Source of the DNA: Aphrophora alni
Lineage: Eukaryota; Arthropoda; Insecta; Hemiptera; Aphrophoridae
Assembly (NCBI GenBank): GCA_963513935.1
Contig: OY740773.1
Span: 102,719,291 to 102,783,290 of the forward strand
Reading direction: 5' to 3'
DNA: 64,000 nucleotides
The notes beneath the pieces were generated by a model that did no database searches, was not told the origin of the DNA, and saw only the letters and a program-made list of their open reading frames with translations. Below, in pieces: positions 52,101-63,405 of this stretch (position 1 is the first letter of the stretch; every line of letters begins with the position of its first letter). Both the position numbers and the translations under genes were made by a program.

Positions 52101-55100
52101 CAAAAGTTTCTTCTGACATCAAATATGTTCTAATTGTTTCAAAATAAGGTAGAGGTAGTAATCAATTTCGACAATTTGTTTAATTATATATCAGTGCAGA
52201 CTAGAATGCATAATTCCTGCTGGATATTTAAAAATGAACTGCTATTTATAAATTTGCTAGGCCTAACCAATGTTTCTGGTTAACAAACAAAACCACACTA
52301 AAATTTAAACATTTAGAGTCCTTACTAACATGCGCAATAGGCTAGTGTGTCCATAAAGTCATGGTGAGGATTTTCAAGATATTTACAAAATTATACATTT
52401 GAAAAATTTTTGTTGTGTATTTATCTGAGTTCTTGTGGGTCTCGAGTGTAACTCTGTAAATGTCCAAGTGATTTTCAGTTCTTCTCACTATCGACATAGA
52501 TAATCTGGAATTATTGACGGCACTGCTTCTTGAATTCGTTGTCTCAAATGTTCGATGTACCAAATGTTTAATTTTACAAATTTTGTTTAACATACTTGCA
52601 TAAATAAAAATCAATAGGTATAAGGTTGGGTGGCCAAGCCCACATCTTACAATCCAACGTTGTGGAAATTTCTCATTAAGGAAATTGTGGACAACATTGC
52701 TATAGTGAGGTGGTACACCCCATTTTCCTGAAAAAATGGGGAAGATTTTTTACCTCAATTTGGGGAAGATATAGCTCCAACATGTTAAGGTAAACAATTT
52801 GAATTACAGTGCTTCAAGCAAAGAAAAAGATACCATCAATGGGATTCCAAACCAAACAAAGACGTGAAGAATATCATTTACTGAAATTTAAATACTGTGA
52901 TGAGTAGATGTCCTGAGGTAGCCTATGGAAAGAAGCCTTATCACTAAACATAACTTGACTGATTAAGAAAATTCACATCACCTTTAGTTTCACCAGAACG
53001 TTATCTACTAACTGAACACTTTTTGTGTAAAAAGTTACCAGTTTCTTTCAACTATTTGACCCATCTACGAATATTATTTTCGTGCAGAGATATTTCATGA
53101 AACATAATATGTCGATACTCATATTGCATTAGAGTTACAGAAATGAATTTTATAAGTCATAAAACACACTTTCCTTTACAGGATTGTCATGTTTATTTTT
53201 TTAGATCAAATTGCCCAAATGATTAAATGGCACAACAATGGTTATAGAAATAGGAATAAAACTAAATAACAGCTGTTTCATGTAGGCTACTCAGTTTTCT
53301 TAAGGATCCATAACAATTTTAAAAACAAAACCGCCCTGGATAGTGCCAAATTACTCCCATGGATGGGTAATGAATATTTTGCATAGTTTTTTTGGAATAG
53401 CTAGAATTTTTATATTAGAAATTTACTAAGAAATATGAATGCCTAGAGATACCACAAAATATAATTCTATCAACTTGGCAACTTTTAAAACTAGACTATT
53501 CCTTATTTCTAGATCATTATTACAACAAAGATTAGATGGATTATATTCTTATAAAATAATCTTCAAATAGGCTACGCCTCGTCTTTTGTTTTAGATTAGA
53601 TAACAAAATATGATGACATGTCTTTCATAATATCTAAACCTAGAAGTCAATTGTTATTCTGTTTATAAAAAGTATTTTCTCCCTCTCAAATTGTGTGATT
53701 AAGTTTTTACTGAAAAAATAATTTGAAAAAAAGAAGTAATTTTGATATTTCAGCTGAAATCAACTAGGCCTAAATTCCATTTCATAAAGATCAAGAACAC
53801 ATGTTAAACAATCATTTATTGTTATTGATATACTATTACATTATGAAATAAGACCTAGGGTTGAAACTTCTAATTTCACCTTATAAACCTGTATATTGTT
53901 TTTCTTGTAGATGGGTGCTTAAAAAACATTGTAAAAATAAATTTTATTGCTGTTTTAATTATTTCAAAAAAACAAAATTTTTGTTAGGGTCTTTTTCATA
54001 TGCGGAGAACAAAGGCTTTTAGTTAAACAACTCAAACCATTTTCAAAAAAGAAAATTAGATTATCCGCTCTCTTTAAAGTAATTATTACTTTCCAATTAT
54101 TACAAAGTAAGTAAAGAATATGATGTACAAATTTTAAAATCAAGAGTAAATTGGGGATTTAGAATGTTTGGGCTGTGAAATTTTGTTTATTAATATCTAC
54201 AGTGCAGCATTTCCCACTAGGATTTAGGCATGAGCTTAGAGCACAAAAATTGGAGAAAAAATATAGGCTGAAAAATTTGAAGGGGAATTTTGGAGAGCGT
54301 AAGATTTGTGTAAAGCAAAGAAAAAACTGATCCCTTGTACTTATGTAAAATGTATATATGTTGTACACTTTAATATTTTGTTGTTTTCATAGAAACAATT
54401 TTCAGTACCGGTATGTACATAAAAATGTGTGTTCTAGAGATAAACTATTATTATCATTGTCCCACTATGGCTTAGTGTAATTTTATTATTGATTATTTCA
54501 AAGAATCAGAACAATCCTATCCCATTATAAATGGTTAGTAAGATGGGAATAACTTTTTCTCCAGATTTATGTTGAAAAGATTTTTAAAAAATACAAAGTA
54601 TTCAATGAATTTTAATGCTTAAAACAAGATCACGTTTTTGATGAATTTAATGACACTAAATACACAATAATGTATAGGGTTTATTAGATTAGAGACAAAT
54701 AATTAGGAATATGGATTTTTTAAATCACTCCATTAGATGTGATGTAGAGTTAATTGCAAAAAGAAATCTTGTGTTGGCTAAATTTACTATTTTTAGTATA
54801 GCCTATTTTTAAAATGATTAAACGTTGTGAGTATAATTGTTAGTACGTAGGCTATGTATTTCAATTTTTCATCCACATTATAACAGGTAATTAGTATATT
54901 CTAAACATTTAGTCCCTATTTAACTTCCATTTAAATTTATTAACCTATTGACTGAATATCACATATACTTACAACAAGAGAGCAATGAAACCTTTTAAAG
55001 GTATTAAACCCCAGAGAATACCAACTATGATTCCTAAAGCTTGTCTTGCCCAATATATCACATCAAGGAACTCCTCCTAATGAAACATATATTAATTAAT

Positions 55101-56822
55101 ATAGAATACACATTTATGTTAACTTAAAATAACTGAACAAAATTTATGTAAGTAATTATACTAAGATTAATTAAAAATTTTACAAACACAAACAACAATA
55201 ATCTGTGAGCTTTTTACCAGTGTGCGTATGAGCATTGTAGTTTATCTTTGAAAGTTAACGTCACTTAGAGTAGGCTCGTGATAACTCCCTACAATGATCC
55301 TTATTCATTATAAACGGATTATGAAGTGATCGAAATCTGTTATCTGACGACCCACTATTACTAGAGACCAAAATGGGGAGAGCAAGATACCTCAGTTGAT
55401 ATAAACGTGCACTTATATCGCTACAGATCAGAACATTGAAATGTAAAAGATTTAAATATGATTAAGCCCAACTGATGATGATCATCATTTTTCCATGTGT
55501 TGCCTAGGCTACTTTCATATCTTTATTAGTCAACGAGCGTAAAATCGTAAAACAACAACAAAATTTTTTAACAGACTAAAAATGTTTTTAAAAAAATAAA
55601 GGTAATATCATTGTGATCGTGATCAATTTTTCTATGAAAAATTATGAAATCGTGAACTATTTACCTTATATTCAAATGGTAATTATGCAATCTACCTTGC
55701 CCTGAAATTTAGCTAAGAAAATCATCGAAATTGTTTACTCCTACCTTATTTCTCTCTTTCAAAATAAGGTAGACAGTAAACGATATCAATGATTTTCTAA
55801 CTAAATTTCAGGGCAAGGTAGATTGCATAATTACCTATTCAAACTATCAGATCATATTTCATGTTGGAAGACATTTTTTAAGTCACAAAATGCATTTCTT
55901 CACTATAAAATAACAAATTAAAAACAAGGGAATCCAGCTGTTGTTAGGTTAAATCCAGGCCGGGTTAGTTTACTACGAATGCGTAAACCCAGCTATGATT
56001 ATGAAATCCTAAGTTAATATTTATGACTATGTTCATCAAGTTAATGAATGTGTCATCAGTCGATGTTTATTATTAAAACATATATCTGTCATATATATAT
56101 ATATATATATACCTAGCCAGACCTAATAAAACAAATACTTTTTACCATAACAAATATATGTTTTAATAAAGTATATATTTAATTACAGTGTATAGATATA
56201 TAATATTAATACAGTATATTGCATAGACACTTATAAGTATGTATAGCTTGGTGACGACTTTCTTTAGCCAAAGGTTTATAATTTTTATGAACATGTCTCC
56301 ACTTACCCTACATAAACCTAATAAGGCAGTGTATATATACACACATAAAATGTCTCTTAGCATGTATGTATGTATGTATGTGTGTGTGTGTGTGTACACC
56401 CTAAAGCACATAAGAATACCAGGTTAAGCTTATTGGTGGCTTCATCAATGTGTGTTTTATCAGTCAAGGTAAGGCTATAAAAAAAGATTTAGCAATATAA
56501 AAGGGTAATAATGAAGAAATTATGCCTATTCATTTAATGTTCACTAAAAAGTAATGTTCTCTGGATAGCTTACTCTAATCTTTTACCAGCAAAATAAGAT
56601 GATGTAAAATAGTTATTTAATCTTTTCCCATTCATACAATATATGTACCTATTACTAAAACCACGAAAATTAAATAAAATGATTATATATTATAAAAATA
56701 CAAACCTTATCTGGCCACTCTGAATTTGATGTAAAAGCTCTAGTCCAAACGGAATCTATTAATGTACTATGTGATTTTGAAAAGTCATTCTTTTCAGTAC
56801 TTTTCATATTTTTCGTTGACAT
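46090..56822 (-). CDS. RAB5IF: RAB5IF / C20orf24 (OPTI) homologue, complete, four exons
   Basis: A small ER membrane protein of the Rab5ip (EMC6-related) family. Human RAB5IF/OPTI partners TMCO1 in the GEL insertase of the multipass translocon. Exons (- strand): 56822-56706, 55076-54973, 49347-49218, 46131-46090. All introns are GT-AG and the phases join, giving 130 residues plus TGA (human 129-137). The N-terminus (39 residues) is variable, ending SNSEWPDK. Conserved blocks: EEFLDVIYWARQ (40-51), TM1 GIIVGILWGLIPLKGF, TM2 FVLVNAGVIYVYF, DEEEFGGAWELTKEGFMTSF (about 91-110), then TM3 and the C-terminal GLHYD, equal to human AIHYD. An in-frame TAA lies 12 bases upstream of the ATG, fixing the start. 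Confidence 0.96.
46132..47280. other. RAB5IF intron 3, first part, no gene seen
   Basis: Includes a T25 run at 46865-46889. No coding sequence or known repeat was identified. Confidence 0.5.
47285..47690 (+). repeat. Dispersed repeat family B, copy 2
   Basis: Aligns with 15355-15770 in order: TTTGGTAATCATAAAAATTT, ACTGATCTTCATATTTCATC, GATAGGAACATGAAATTTGG, TATGGGACTATAATATGCTC, CATTCTGCATGTAATG-type text. Confidence 0.65.
47700..49217. other. RAB5IF intron 3, second part, no gene seen
   Basis: AT-rich. The antisense ORF at 48438-48707 is unsupported. Confidence 0.5.
49218..49347 (-). CDS. RAB5IF: RAB5IF exon 3
   Basis: 130 bp encoding LFVLVNAGVIYVYFTSFQSV, DEEEFGGAWELTKEGFMTSF and AGFL. 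Acceptor TTTCAG, donor GTGAGT immediately after the CTA codon. Without splicing, the frame reads on into intron sequence with a non-conserved tail. Confidence 0.95.
49650..49690 (-). repeat. Hammerhead-like PLE motif
   Basis: The - strand reads CAACTGAAGATGAAGACTTG, CTCATTGAAACGTCA: a CTGAAGA box, a short stem region and GAAAC, of the same type as the motif at 17092-17135. The stem pairing is poor, so it is probably decayed. Confidence 0.35.
50080..50600 (+). pseudogene. Non-LTR retrotransposon reverse transcriptase fragment
   Basis: The + strand near 50345 reads CRGVPQGSVLGPLLFSICIN then DIYNILK, the RT motif with GVPQGSVLGPLLF. The upstream text near 50170 reads FLVLFDFSNCF-like (the LLDFSKAFD equivalent), then KWFESYVSGTCQ. 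Downstream the catalytic box is VADDNLQVYNHF in a shifted frame, then AIEDWAVRNGLT. At least two frame changes and stops are present. The Jockey/CR1 group is likely. It lies antisense in RAB5IF intron 2. Confidence 0.85.
50669..51022. mobile_element. Element of about 354 bp with long inverted ends, unclassified
   Basis: GGATTTACTAACTTATTT at 50669 is mirrored by AAATAAGTTAGTAAATCC ending at 51022, and imperfect pairing extends to about 38 bases. A 15-base direct repeat CTTGGGGGTAGGAGG lies at 50656-50670 and 51037-51051. Inside, 50833-50943 is a short open frame ending EDEWKKYD. Superfamily not determined. Confidence 0.6.
51205..51560 (-). repeat. Dispersed repeat family A, copies 5 and 6 (inverted, partial, adjacent)
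   Basis: Two partial copies in tandem: 51205-51345 ends CACCGTAAAACAACAAGAAA, and 51370-51560 contains TCTTGACCAACTCTTGTTCT, TAGAGTAGTAAAGGGCTATG, AAAGGCGGTGATAATTG and ends CCGATAAACAACAATGAAAA. The A-rich ends suggest a retroposon 3' tail. Confidence 0.65.
51561..52330. other. RAB5IF intron 2, no gene seen
   Basis: AT-rich; the antisense ORFs here lack any motif. Confidence 0.5.
52335..53330 (-). pseudogene. Mariner-like transposon copy with decayed transposase
   Basis: On the - strand near 52750-52590: PHYSNVVHNFLNEKFPQRW then WAWPPNLIPIDFYLCKYVKQ, the decayed equivalents of the QDGAPPHY (second Asp) and SPDLTPLDFFLWGYVKD (third Asp) blocks. Then come RTFETTNSRSSAVNNS and RRTENHLDIYRVTLETH, the usual C-terminus. 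The end near 52350 begins GTGTCCATAAAGTCATGGTG. Several frameshifts are present. The 90-codon ORF at 52342-52614 is its C-terminal part. Confidence 0.75.
53340..54972. other. RAB5IF intron 2, remainder, no gene seen
   Basis: AT-rich, nothing recognised. Confidence 0.5.
54973..55076 (-). CDS. RAB5IF: RAB5IF exon 2
   Basis: 104 bp encoding EEFLDVIYWARQALGIIVGI then LWGLIPLKGFIALL; first membrane segment. Donor GTAAGT. Confidence 0.95.
55677..55835. mobile_element. Foldback MITE with 8-bp target duplication TATTCAAA
   Basis: An almost complete hairpin of about 158 bp: GGTAATTATGCAATCTACCT at the left is mirrored at the right. The arms of about 70 bases have few mismatches and the loop is near 55758-55768. 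TATTCAAA at 55669-55676 and 55836-55843 flanks it. An 8-bp duplication fits hAT-type transposition. It lies in RAB5IF intron 1. Confidence 0.85.
56090..56395. repeat. Simple repeats in RAB5IF intron 1
   Basis: (TA)n near 56093-56111, then (TATG)n and (TG)n at 56363-56395. The ORFs overlapping them are low-complexity artefacts. Confidence 0.9.
56706..56822 (-). CDS. RAB5IF: RAB5IF exon 1
   Basis: 117 bp encoding MSTKNMKSTEKNDF through SVWTRAFTSNSEWPDK. SVWxxxxxSxxxWxDK matches human SVWSKVLRSDAAWEDK. Donor GTTTGT. Confidence 0.93.
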
Positions 56823-57511
56823 TTTTCTATTAAATTATTATTTGTACAGAATTTTAAGACATACACCAAAAATAACACATACTTTTTTTGATAAAATCAG
56901 TCTAACCTTAAATTATCTAATGCCATTTCACAAAAATAAATAAATATTGTATGTCTCATGGACAAAACTCTTCGACTCACGTGAAGAAACCCATGTGGAT
57001 TAGTAGAATTACTACTATTTCGTTGCATACGTGATCTAATCTAAGGTATTTGTGGTATTTACACAACCCCAAATCTGGAATTAAACAGATGTATACCATT
57101 ATGAAGGTCTTGATATCATATATTTAGTTGTTTTATTAATAATATGTTTTAAAATAAAACATCTTTAATATTATACAGTAAGTTATTTATTCAAATAGCA
57201 GTATTTATCAACTTTGATTGGAAAATGCGTGTATTTTTGTAAAATTAATTGTTTGCAGCAAGTGATACAGGTATTTTGTATATCGAAAATAGTATATATT
57301 TTTAAGTAGAAGACTTTAACAACAGATCATTTTTCATTTAAAATCTGAATAAATATCAATATTTAATTAACAATTAAGGATGTAATTAATCTACTATCTA
57401 AAAATTCCAATCAAGATTCAGATTGAAATGTAAGATTCAAGGTCTTATGAAATGTAAATTATTACACTTGAAAAATCTGTTTTTATTATATGACCCACTT
57501 TCTTCATCGCC
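56823..57511. promoter_or_regulatory. RAB5IF 5' flank (promoter not resolved)
   Basis: Between the RAB5IF start codon and the TTAA target of the next transposon. AT-rich, with no CpG island, TATA box or initiator that I could place confidently. The promoter presumably lies in this interval of about 690 bases unless a 5' UTR intron crosses the element. Confidence 0.3.
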
Positions 57512-57515
57512 TTAA

Positions 57516-59964
57516 GGGGAGATGCCCACTTTTACCGTCAAAAAATCCCAAAAAAATTATTACAAAAAATAATTCTACAGTTTTTCCTGATTAAGAAAAT
57601 TTATACTTTTATTGTGTTTCAAAACAGCAAACGGGCTTAAAAAATTATATAAATCTTATTACACACGTTCTTCGACTCACTTGGGTCTGGTTTAGCCAAG
57701 GTTTCATCAAGTAAACATCAAAACATAATTATATCATTTCAACTTATGTTTGATATTTTATTTTGTTGTGTGGCAACACTGAATTACTTCTGTTGCCTAG
57801 GCTAGATTGTCAGCTGTTCTTTTGCCTATGTTTGTTTATAACCAAAACCTATCATAACACAAAGTGTAAAGTATAGTGATAGTGATAGTGGAGTGTTACC
57901 ATTGTGAAAGTTGTTGATAATCTTTATGATCGGAGTGTAAAATGTTAGTAAAATATTAGGAAGTTTAACAAATCCAACAAGTTCAAAGGAAACAGGTATA
58001 CCAAAACAGAGCATGTTGAACACAATAACTTAAATGAAAACATTACCATTACACAAACAACTTCCTCTACTAGTGAAACTAGCCCTAGGCCTACTGAGCC
58101 CAAAACGTCATCCAACTCCAAAAAGCTCATGAATCAAAGTTGCCTAAAAACTACAATTATGATAATAAAAATATCAATGTAGTTGTTAACCTAATAATGA
58201 TTTCAGATTTAGTGAGATCATTCACTAGTTGTAAGGAATGTGGTGCAAGAAATTGTATTTCTATAGGCAGTGATGATAATTTCACAAATGAGCTAGCCCA
58301 CAGAATAATAATTGTTTGTGAAAATTGCAAAACAGAAAGTTCATGTATGAACTCAAATGTTATTCATAACCTACATGAGGTGAATACAAGGTTTGCCTCT
58401 GCGTTGCGATCTATTGGAAAAGGCATTGAGCCAGGCAAAATATTGTGCACTGTCATGAATCTTGCGCCACCAAATAAGAGAGTGCAGCGTTATTATCATA
58501 AAATATTACCTAAAGCTACTGAAGTTTGTGAGGCATCTCTAAGAAATGCAGCTGCTGAAGCTGTTATTGAGAATGATGGCAATAAAGACATAGCAGCTGT
58601 ATTTGATGGGATGTGGCAAAGGTGAGGTTTTACTTCGCTGAATGGGGTTATGTCCATAACTTCGTTCGATACTGGCAAAGTGTTGGACTTTGAGTGTCTG
58701 TCAAAGTTTTGTATAAGTTGTTCCAGAGAGGCCAATACAAAAAAAAAAACCAGATGAGTTAGAAGCCCACAAGAAAGTGTGCAAAGCAAACTTTACAGGA
58801 TCCAGTAGGGCAATGGAAGTGAGAGGGGCGAACGTGCTGTGCAGCAGATCTGAGACGAAGCTTGGAGTACGGTATACAAGACACTTAGGGGATGGGTACT
58901 CGAAAGATTTTCTTCAGTAGTTGAGAGTAAACCCTATGGTGAGAGCGTCAAGCTTGAAAAATTAGAATGTGTTGGACATGTCCAAAAAAGACTCGGAACA
59001 AGACTACGAAATTTGAAGAAATCGCTAAAAGGTGTACAAATGTCTGATGGTAGGGTTATTGGTGGAAAGGGGAGACAGACAGACGCAGCAGTTGACAACC
59101 TACAGAGGTACTATGGTTTAGCTATAAGGAATAATGCTATAGATGTAAAAAAGATAAAAGATGCAGTACGGTATGGGAAACGTTTTTTCACAAAATTTCA
59201 ACGGACGAAGTCCCACAGTATGATTTGTGTCCCGCTGGAAATGACTCTTGGTGTAAATACAACCAGTCTCTAGCAAATAATACATTAGACCAATACAGGC
59301 ATAACAATTCATTGCCAGAGTCTGTAATGCTTGCTATAAAACCTACCTACAATGACCTTGCTGATGAAAGTTTATTGAAAAGCTGTTTAAATGGCAAGAC
59401 CCAGACCCTCAATGAAAGTTTGAATCAAATAATTTGGAAAAGAATTCCAAAATCAGAATTTGTGGGTTTAACTACATTAAAATTGGGGATTACTGATGCG
59501 GTGACATGTTTCAATGAAGGATCTGTGAGTAACATAAATGTGTTGCAGCAAATGGGAATAAAGCCTGGAAAGTTTGCAGTGGAAGGTTTGAAAGCAATTG
59601 ATCGACAACAGATTTTAAAAGCCAACAAAGAACGGAAGAACAAAATAAGAAGAATAGAATCAGAAGAAGGCTACTTAAAAGGATCAGGGATGAAGTGGAT
59701 GAAACAGAAAAGGATTATATTCCTGGTGGATTTCAATTCAGGTAGGCTCATGAGATGAGTTTTGCTGATCTGTCTTTAAACGTGATTTTCCAAACCATTG
59801 TTTTTAAACGTTTAGGTACCATTTTCTCAAAAGCTATTAGTGCTATTGACTTAATTTTTTTTTGCTTACTCAGGACAACATGGTGAACAAAGTGCACTAG
59901 AATCTTGCTCCTAAGTAAATAATATCATTAAAAAATTGAATAAAATAAACGTAAAAAAATGTTT

Positions 59965-60014
<50 letters not shown>

Positions 60015-60187
60015 AATCTCAAATAAACAATTTTTAGTCAATTACTTTTTAATTAGTACATTATGATAAATATATCTAGTAAAAATTTTCAGATCCATAG
60101 CTTTAAGAGTTTATTAATAAATGGTACCTAACCAACATAACATGTACCATTTGAAATGCATTGGACGGTAAAAGTGAGCATCTCCCT
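57516..60187 (+). mobile_element. Kolobok/Mutator-like DNA transposon with TTAA duplication
   Basis: The left end GGGGAGATGCCCACTTTTAC is mirrored at the right (AGGGAGATGCTCACTTTTAC when inverted). TTAA lies at 57512-57515 and 60188-60191. It carries a (TA)n run at 59971-60011. TTAA specificity and the encoded GSSxAME-type transposase suggest Kolobok, but the superfamily name is an inference. Confidence 0.85.
58140..59758 (+). pseudogene. Mutator-like/Kolobok-type transposase, four disruptions
   Basis: The family occurs in many arthropods as a Mutator-like transposase-domain protein. In order: zinc-like C..C (FTSCKECGARNC, IIIVCENCKT), NLAPPNKRVQRYYHKILPKA, FDGMWQR then a stop (TGA where CGA is expected) followed by GFTSLNGV, VLDFECLSKFCISC, FTGSSRAMEVRGANVL, LGDGYSKDF, LECVGHVQKRLGTRLRNLKK, IGGKGRQTDAAVDNLQRYYG, YDLCPAGNDSWCKYN, LNGKTQTLNESLNQIIWKR, GLTTLKLGITDAV, MGIKPGKFAVEGLKAIDRQQ. 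Frame changes fall at an A11 run (58739-58749), near TTTT at about 58910 and near TTTTTT at about 59185. Otherwise well preserved; about 540 codons. Confidence 0.88.
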
Positions 60188-60191
60188 TTAA

Positions 60192-60430
60192 TGTTGCCTC
60201 GATCATATGTGTACACCATATTATGTTAATTATTAACTTTGTGTATTTTATTTAATTACATAATTTGATGTCTCAAATAAAGATATCAACCATTCATCTA
60301 TTCGTAATATTACCTTTAAATAAGATATATGAAAAGGAACCTTCAGGTGGTATTTAAAATGAGAACAAGCGTTTGAATACCATAGGGATCATAGGATGAT
60401 CATGTTTTTTCTTTTAGTGTTAGGTTAGAT
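60192..60430. other. Intergenic, no gene seen
   Basis: AT-rich, nothing recognised. Confidence 0.5.
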
Positions 60431-60434
60431 TTTC

Positions 60435-60690
60435 TCTTTCATCTTTCCTATCAGGTGTAAAGAGGAAAAACCTTTCAGGGTGATCACCTTAAAAAGGGGA
60501 AAAAATCATTACCTCTAACCCTAGAGTATCTTTAGGGTAGAAAATGAACAGGAGTTGGCTAAGAGAAAAATGATAGAAAAATGTAAGAGGAATCTAGTCA
60601 AAGTTTATATGAAAAAAAGGTGTAGGCCTACATACAGCTAGGTTCCATCTAGATTGCCAAGCTTGTACTCACAATGACCCTGAGGAATAG
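60435..60690 (+). repeat. Dispersed repeat family A, copy 7
   Basis: Contains GAAAAACCTTTCAGGGTGAT, CCTCTAACCCTAGAGTATC, GAACAGGAGTTGGCTAAGAG, TATGAAAAAAAGGTGTAGGC, GCTAGGTTCCATCTAGATTG, CCAAGCTTGTACTCACAATG, ACCCTGAGG. It follows the order of copies 1-3 in the same orientation. Confidence 0.75.
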
Positions 60691-60803
60691 GACTCTGACA
60701 CTGTTAGAATATTCATAGAATAAGGGTCTTTCTTTTATATAATTAATTTCATATGAATGTCTGAGAGGTTTCATCTAAAATAGAGGTTTCAATATATATT
60801 TAC

Positions 60804-60908
<105 letters not shown>

Positions 60909-61230
60909 ACCGACAACAAATTGTGATTTATTCCTTAGTAAACAAAAATAGATATAAATACAATATCACCATTTCAAATAGATTGAAATCAAACCCAATA
61001 CCACAATTTAATAAAACAAACTTTTATTTCCTGATGTACATTTCAGTAACATAGTTACCATTCTCAGAGGTTGAGTATTAAACTATTCCAGGTAGTGGAA
61101 GGGACAAATAAAAATTCCAGTGTGCTCATAAAAGTATTATTTTATCATTTCAAATGTTCACCATTATCTAAAATGTCGTATTTCATTTTATCCTTTCGTT
61201 TTTAAAAACAGTACAATATTTAGGAATACA

Positions 61231-62883
61231 TAACCCTTTGCGCTCAATTGGCCAGTCATACTGGCCGCGTCCTTGTTGTGGATAGCTCTATCTATCGCTA
61301 GAAACGGGGCAGTCTTTTGTTTTGCCACCCGGCAGTGGATAGGGCAGGTGGAACTTGCCATTTAGTCTTTCGTCATCTACTGAATTAGACGGTCTTCCTC
61401 GTTTTTTCCACATTTCTCACTTCTCTGACTTGTTCGTTTTCAATATCTTCCTGTAACATTTCTGTCGAACTTTATTTTTCGCTTCTTGGTTAGCATTGTA
61501 TAGAATAAAAGAGTTGACAATAGCTGTTTCCAGCAACCAAAAAACACCTTCCTCCACCATTTAATGGATTTTCTTGTAAATGAATATGAACTTACATACT
61601 GGTCTGCTATGTCAACTTTCCCCATTCATTCATTGTATTTACCGACTACTGTTGGTTTTCTTACTTCTTCCTGCACTTGACCTTTCTGCAAGCCCCTAAC
61701 TGTGTTGGTGGTGTTAACTGTGTTATGGTACTATACACCAACACGGTTGTATAGTTCTCTATACAATGTACTTTAGCAATGCCACCATATTTTTGTCTTT
61801 CCAGACCAAGAAACCAAACTTGTCGCTTTTTCTAAAGGTTTTATGACCCTCTTTTTTTTTTTTTTTTTTTTTCGTCTTCTGTTTTTTCTTTCATTTTACC
61901 TTTGAGGTTTCACATTTTCCAGTAGGCCTTGTCTATTTAACATGATAGTTCTTGTTATATGAACTTTCAAATTTAACAATCTGTCCTATCCAAACGCTGT
62001 ATGGTAGTTTTTCCAAAATACCGCTCAATAGCACAGATGTAACCAGTGGAAGACTCAGACAATACAAAAACCTTGATGCCCCATTTAATGGATTTATCCT
62101 TGTTAAATACTTTAAAGACAATTCTTCCTTTGTACTCTATGTACTTTCATTATTCTGTAGTCATAATATTCTCTGAATTTGGTATCCAGGTAAGCAGCAT
62201 CATTTCGCATCTTGCCTGACCATGTTAATGTCCTGGCTATAGGACCAGAAGGGGGTGGAGCGATATGGAAGTTCCAAAATATTTGTAAAAATCGTTCTTT
62301 GCTTAACATCCTTTAAAAACGGCTGGTAATCTAGCCAATTAGTTGAGAAGTAATCGGTTATCTCTGGCTTCTCATTCATCCCCATGTTAATAATAACACC
62401 AAAAAAAGCTTTCAACTCTGAAAAGGTGAAGTCTGTCCAAAATCACTACATTGATTTTTTGGTAGAGGTGTATTTTTCTGGATTTTTTTTTCAGCAGCGT
62501 ATCTATTGATTTATTTAACTATTTCTCTCAGTAGTGTATCAGTAAAAAAAAATATTGAAAAATTGTAAAGAGGTAGTTATAATTTAATTATTTTTAGGTT
62601 TAATATCACTGTCCCTGTGTCCATGTGAATTTCTCAGAATTTCCTTCGGACCATTCTAACCACTCTTCAGACACACATACATCTTCTTCATCATTGGAAC
62701 CACCACTAAGTCCCTCTTCTTCTTCCATATTTTCATAAGGTCACATTCCTCGCCCAATTCTTGTATAATGTCCTCTTCAAAGTCCTCACCTATATATGAA
62801 TTCACATCACTTTCATGTACAGAAACATCGGCTTCATTAAACAACAAGTCTCTTAATTCGTCAGATCTTAAAGGATTGCCCAT
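61231..62883 (-). pseudogene. piggyBac-like transposase, broken
   Basis: From the Met at 62883 downward on the - strand: the acidic N-terminus MGNPLRSDELRDLLFNE and SYIGEDFEEDIIQELGEE, then FSELKAFFGVIINMGMN, KPEITDYFSTNWLDYQPFLK, SKERFLQIFWNFHIAPPPS, KDKSIKWGIKVFVLSESS (near the first catalytic Asp region), TGYICAIERYFGKTT, GFLVWKDKNMVALL, WMGKVDIADQYVSSYSF and WRKVFFWLLETAIVNSFILY. The motif order matches piggyBac/PGBD4-type transposases. At least six frame changes separate the pieces. The low-coordinate end CCCTTTGCGCTCAATTGGCC lies at about 61235, preceded by ATAA instead of TTAA. The high-coordinate end was not found. Confidence 0.85.
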
Positions 62884-63405
62884 GTTTAGATTGTTTTATA
62901 AACTGTAAGAGAATAAAGGAAATAATAAACAACACTAAATAGCATTAATTAACATCACAAAACACTATGTTTTAACTGTCAACCATACAAGACACTGTGT
63001 GTATGTTCTTAATGTTGCAACCAAAAGAGCATGAGTTGATTTAGGCATTTCCAGCTATAATTTTCAACGATAAAGTTTGCAGAACTGCTGGTCATTTAGT
63101 TCAATAGTTTTTTACTAGGTTTCAGAACTCTACACACATCACAACACAAAAATATATTGTTAAAATGCAACATACGGCAGGAACAACTGATTTGGAATTA
63201 AATCCTAGTTGTTGTTCAAATGGCCGGGGGCAGTACAGCTGGTCACCCGACCGATAAAGACAACCTATACATACTTTATCCGATTGCAAAGGTTTAAAAT
63301 GTAACCTATAAATATTTATATTTATATTTCTTTGAATAAATAATAATAATTACCTACATTTTATCTCCAACCTTCAATAACTGAACTGTTTCATTCACAA
63401 AAGCA
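62884..63405. other. Flank of the piggyBac-like copy, end not resolved
   Basis: AT-rich. A GC-richer patch near 63220-63260 (GGCCGGGGGCAGTACAGCTG) may be a degraded terminal palindrome, but no inverted match to CCCTTTGCGCTC was seen. Confidence 0.35.

Noticed and set aside
56163..56427. Opposed ORFs over the TG/TATG repeats
   Set aside because: Their composition (THTHTYIHTY and VCVCVY) comes from simple repeats.
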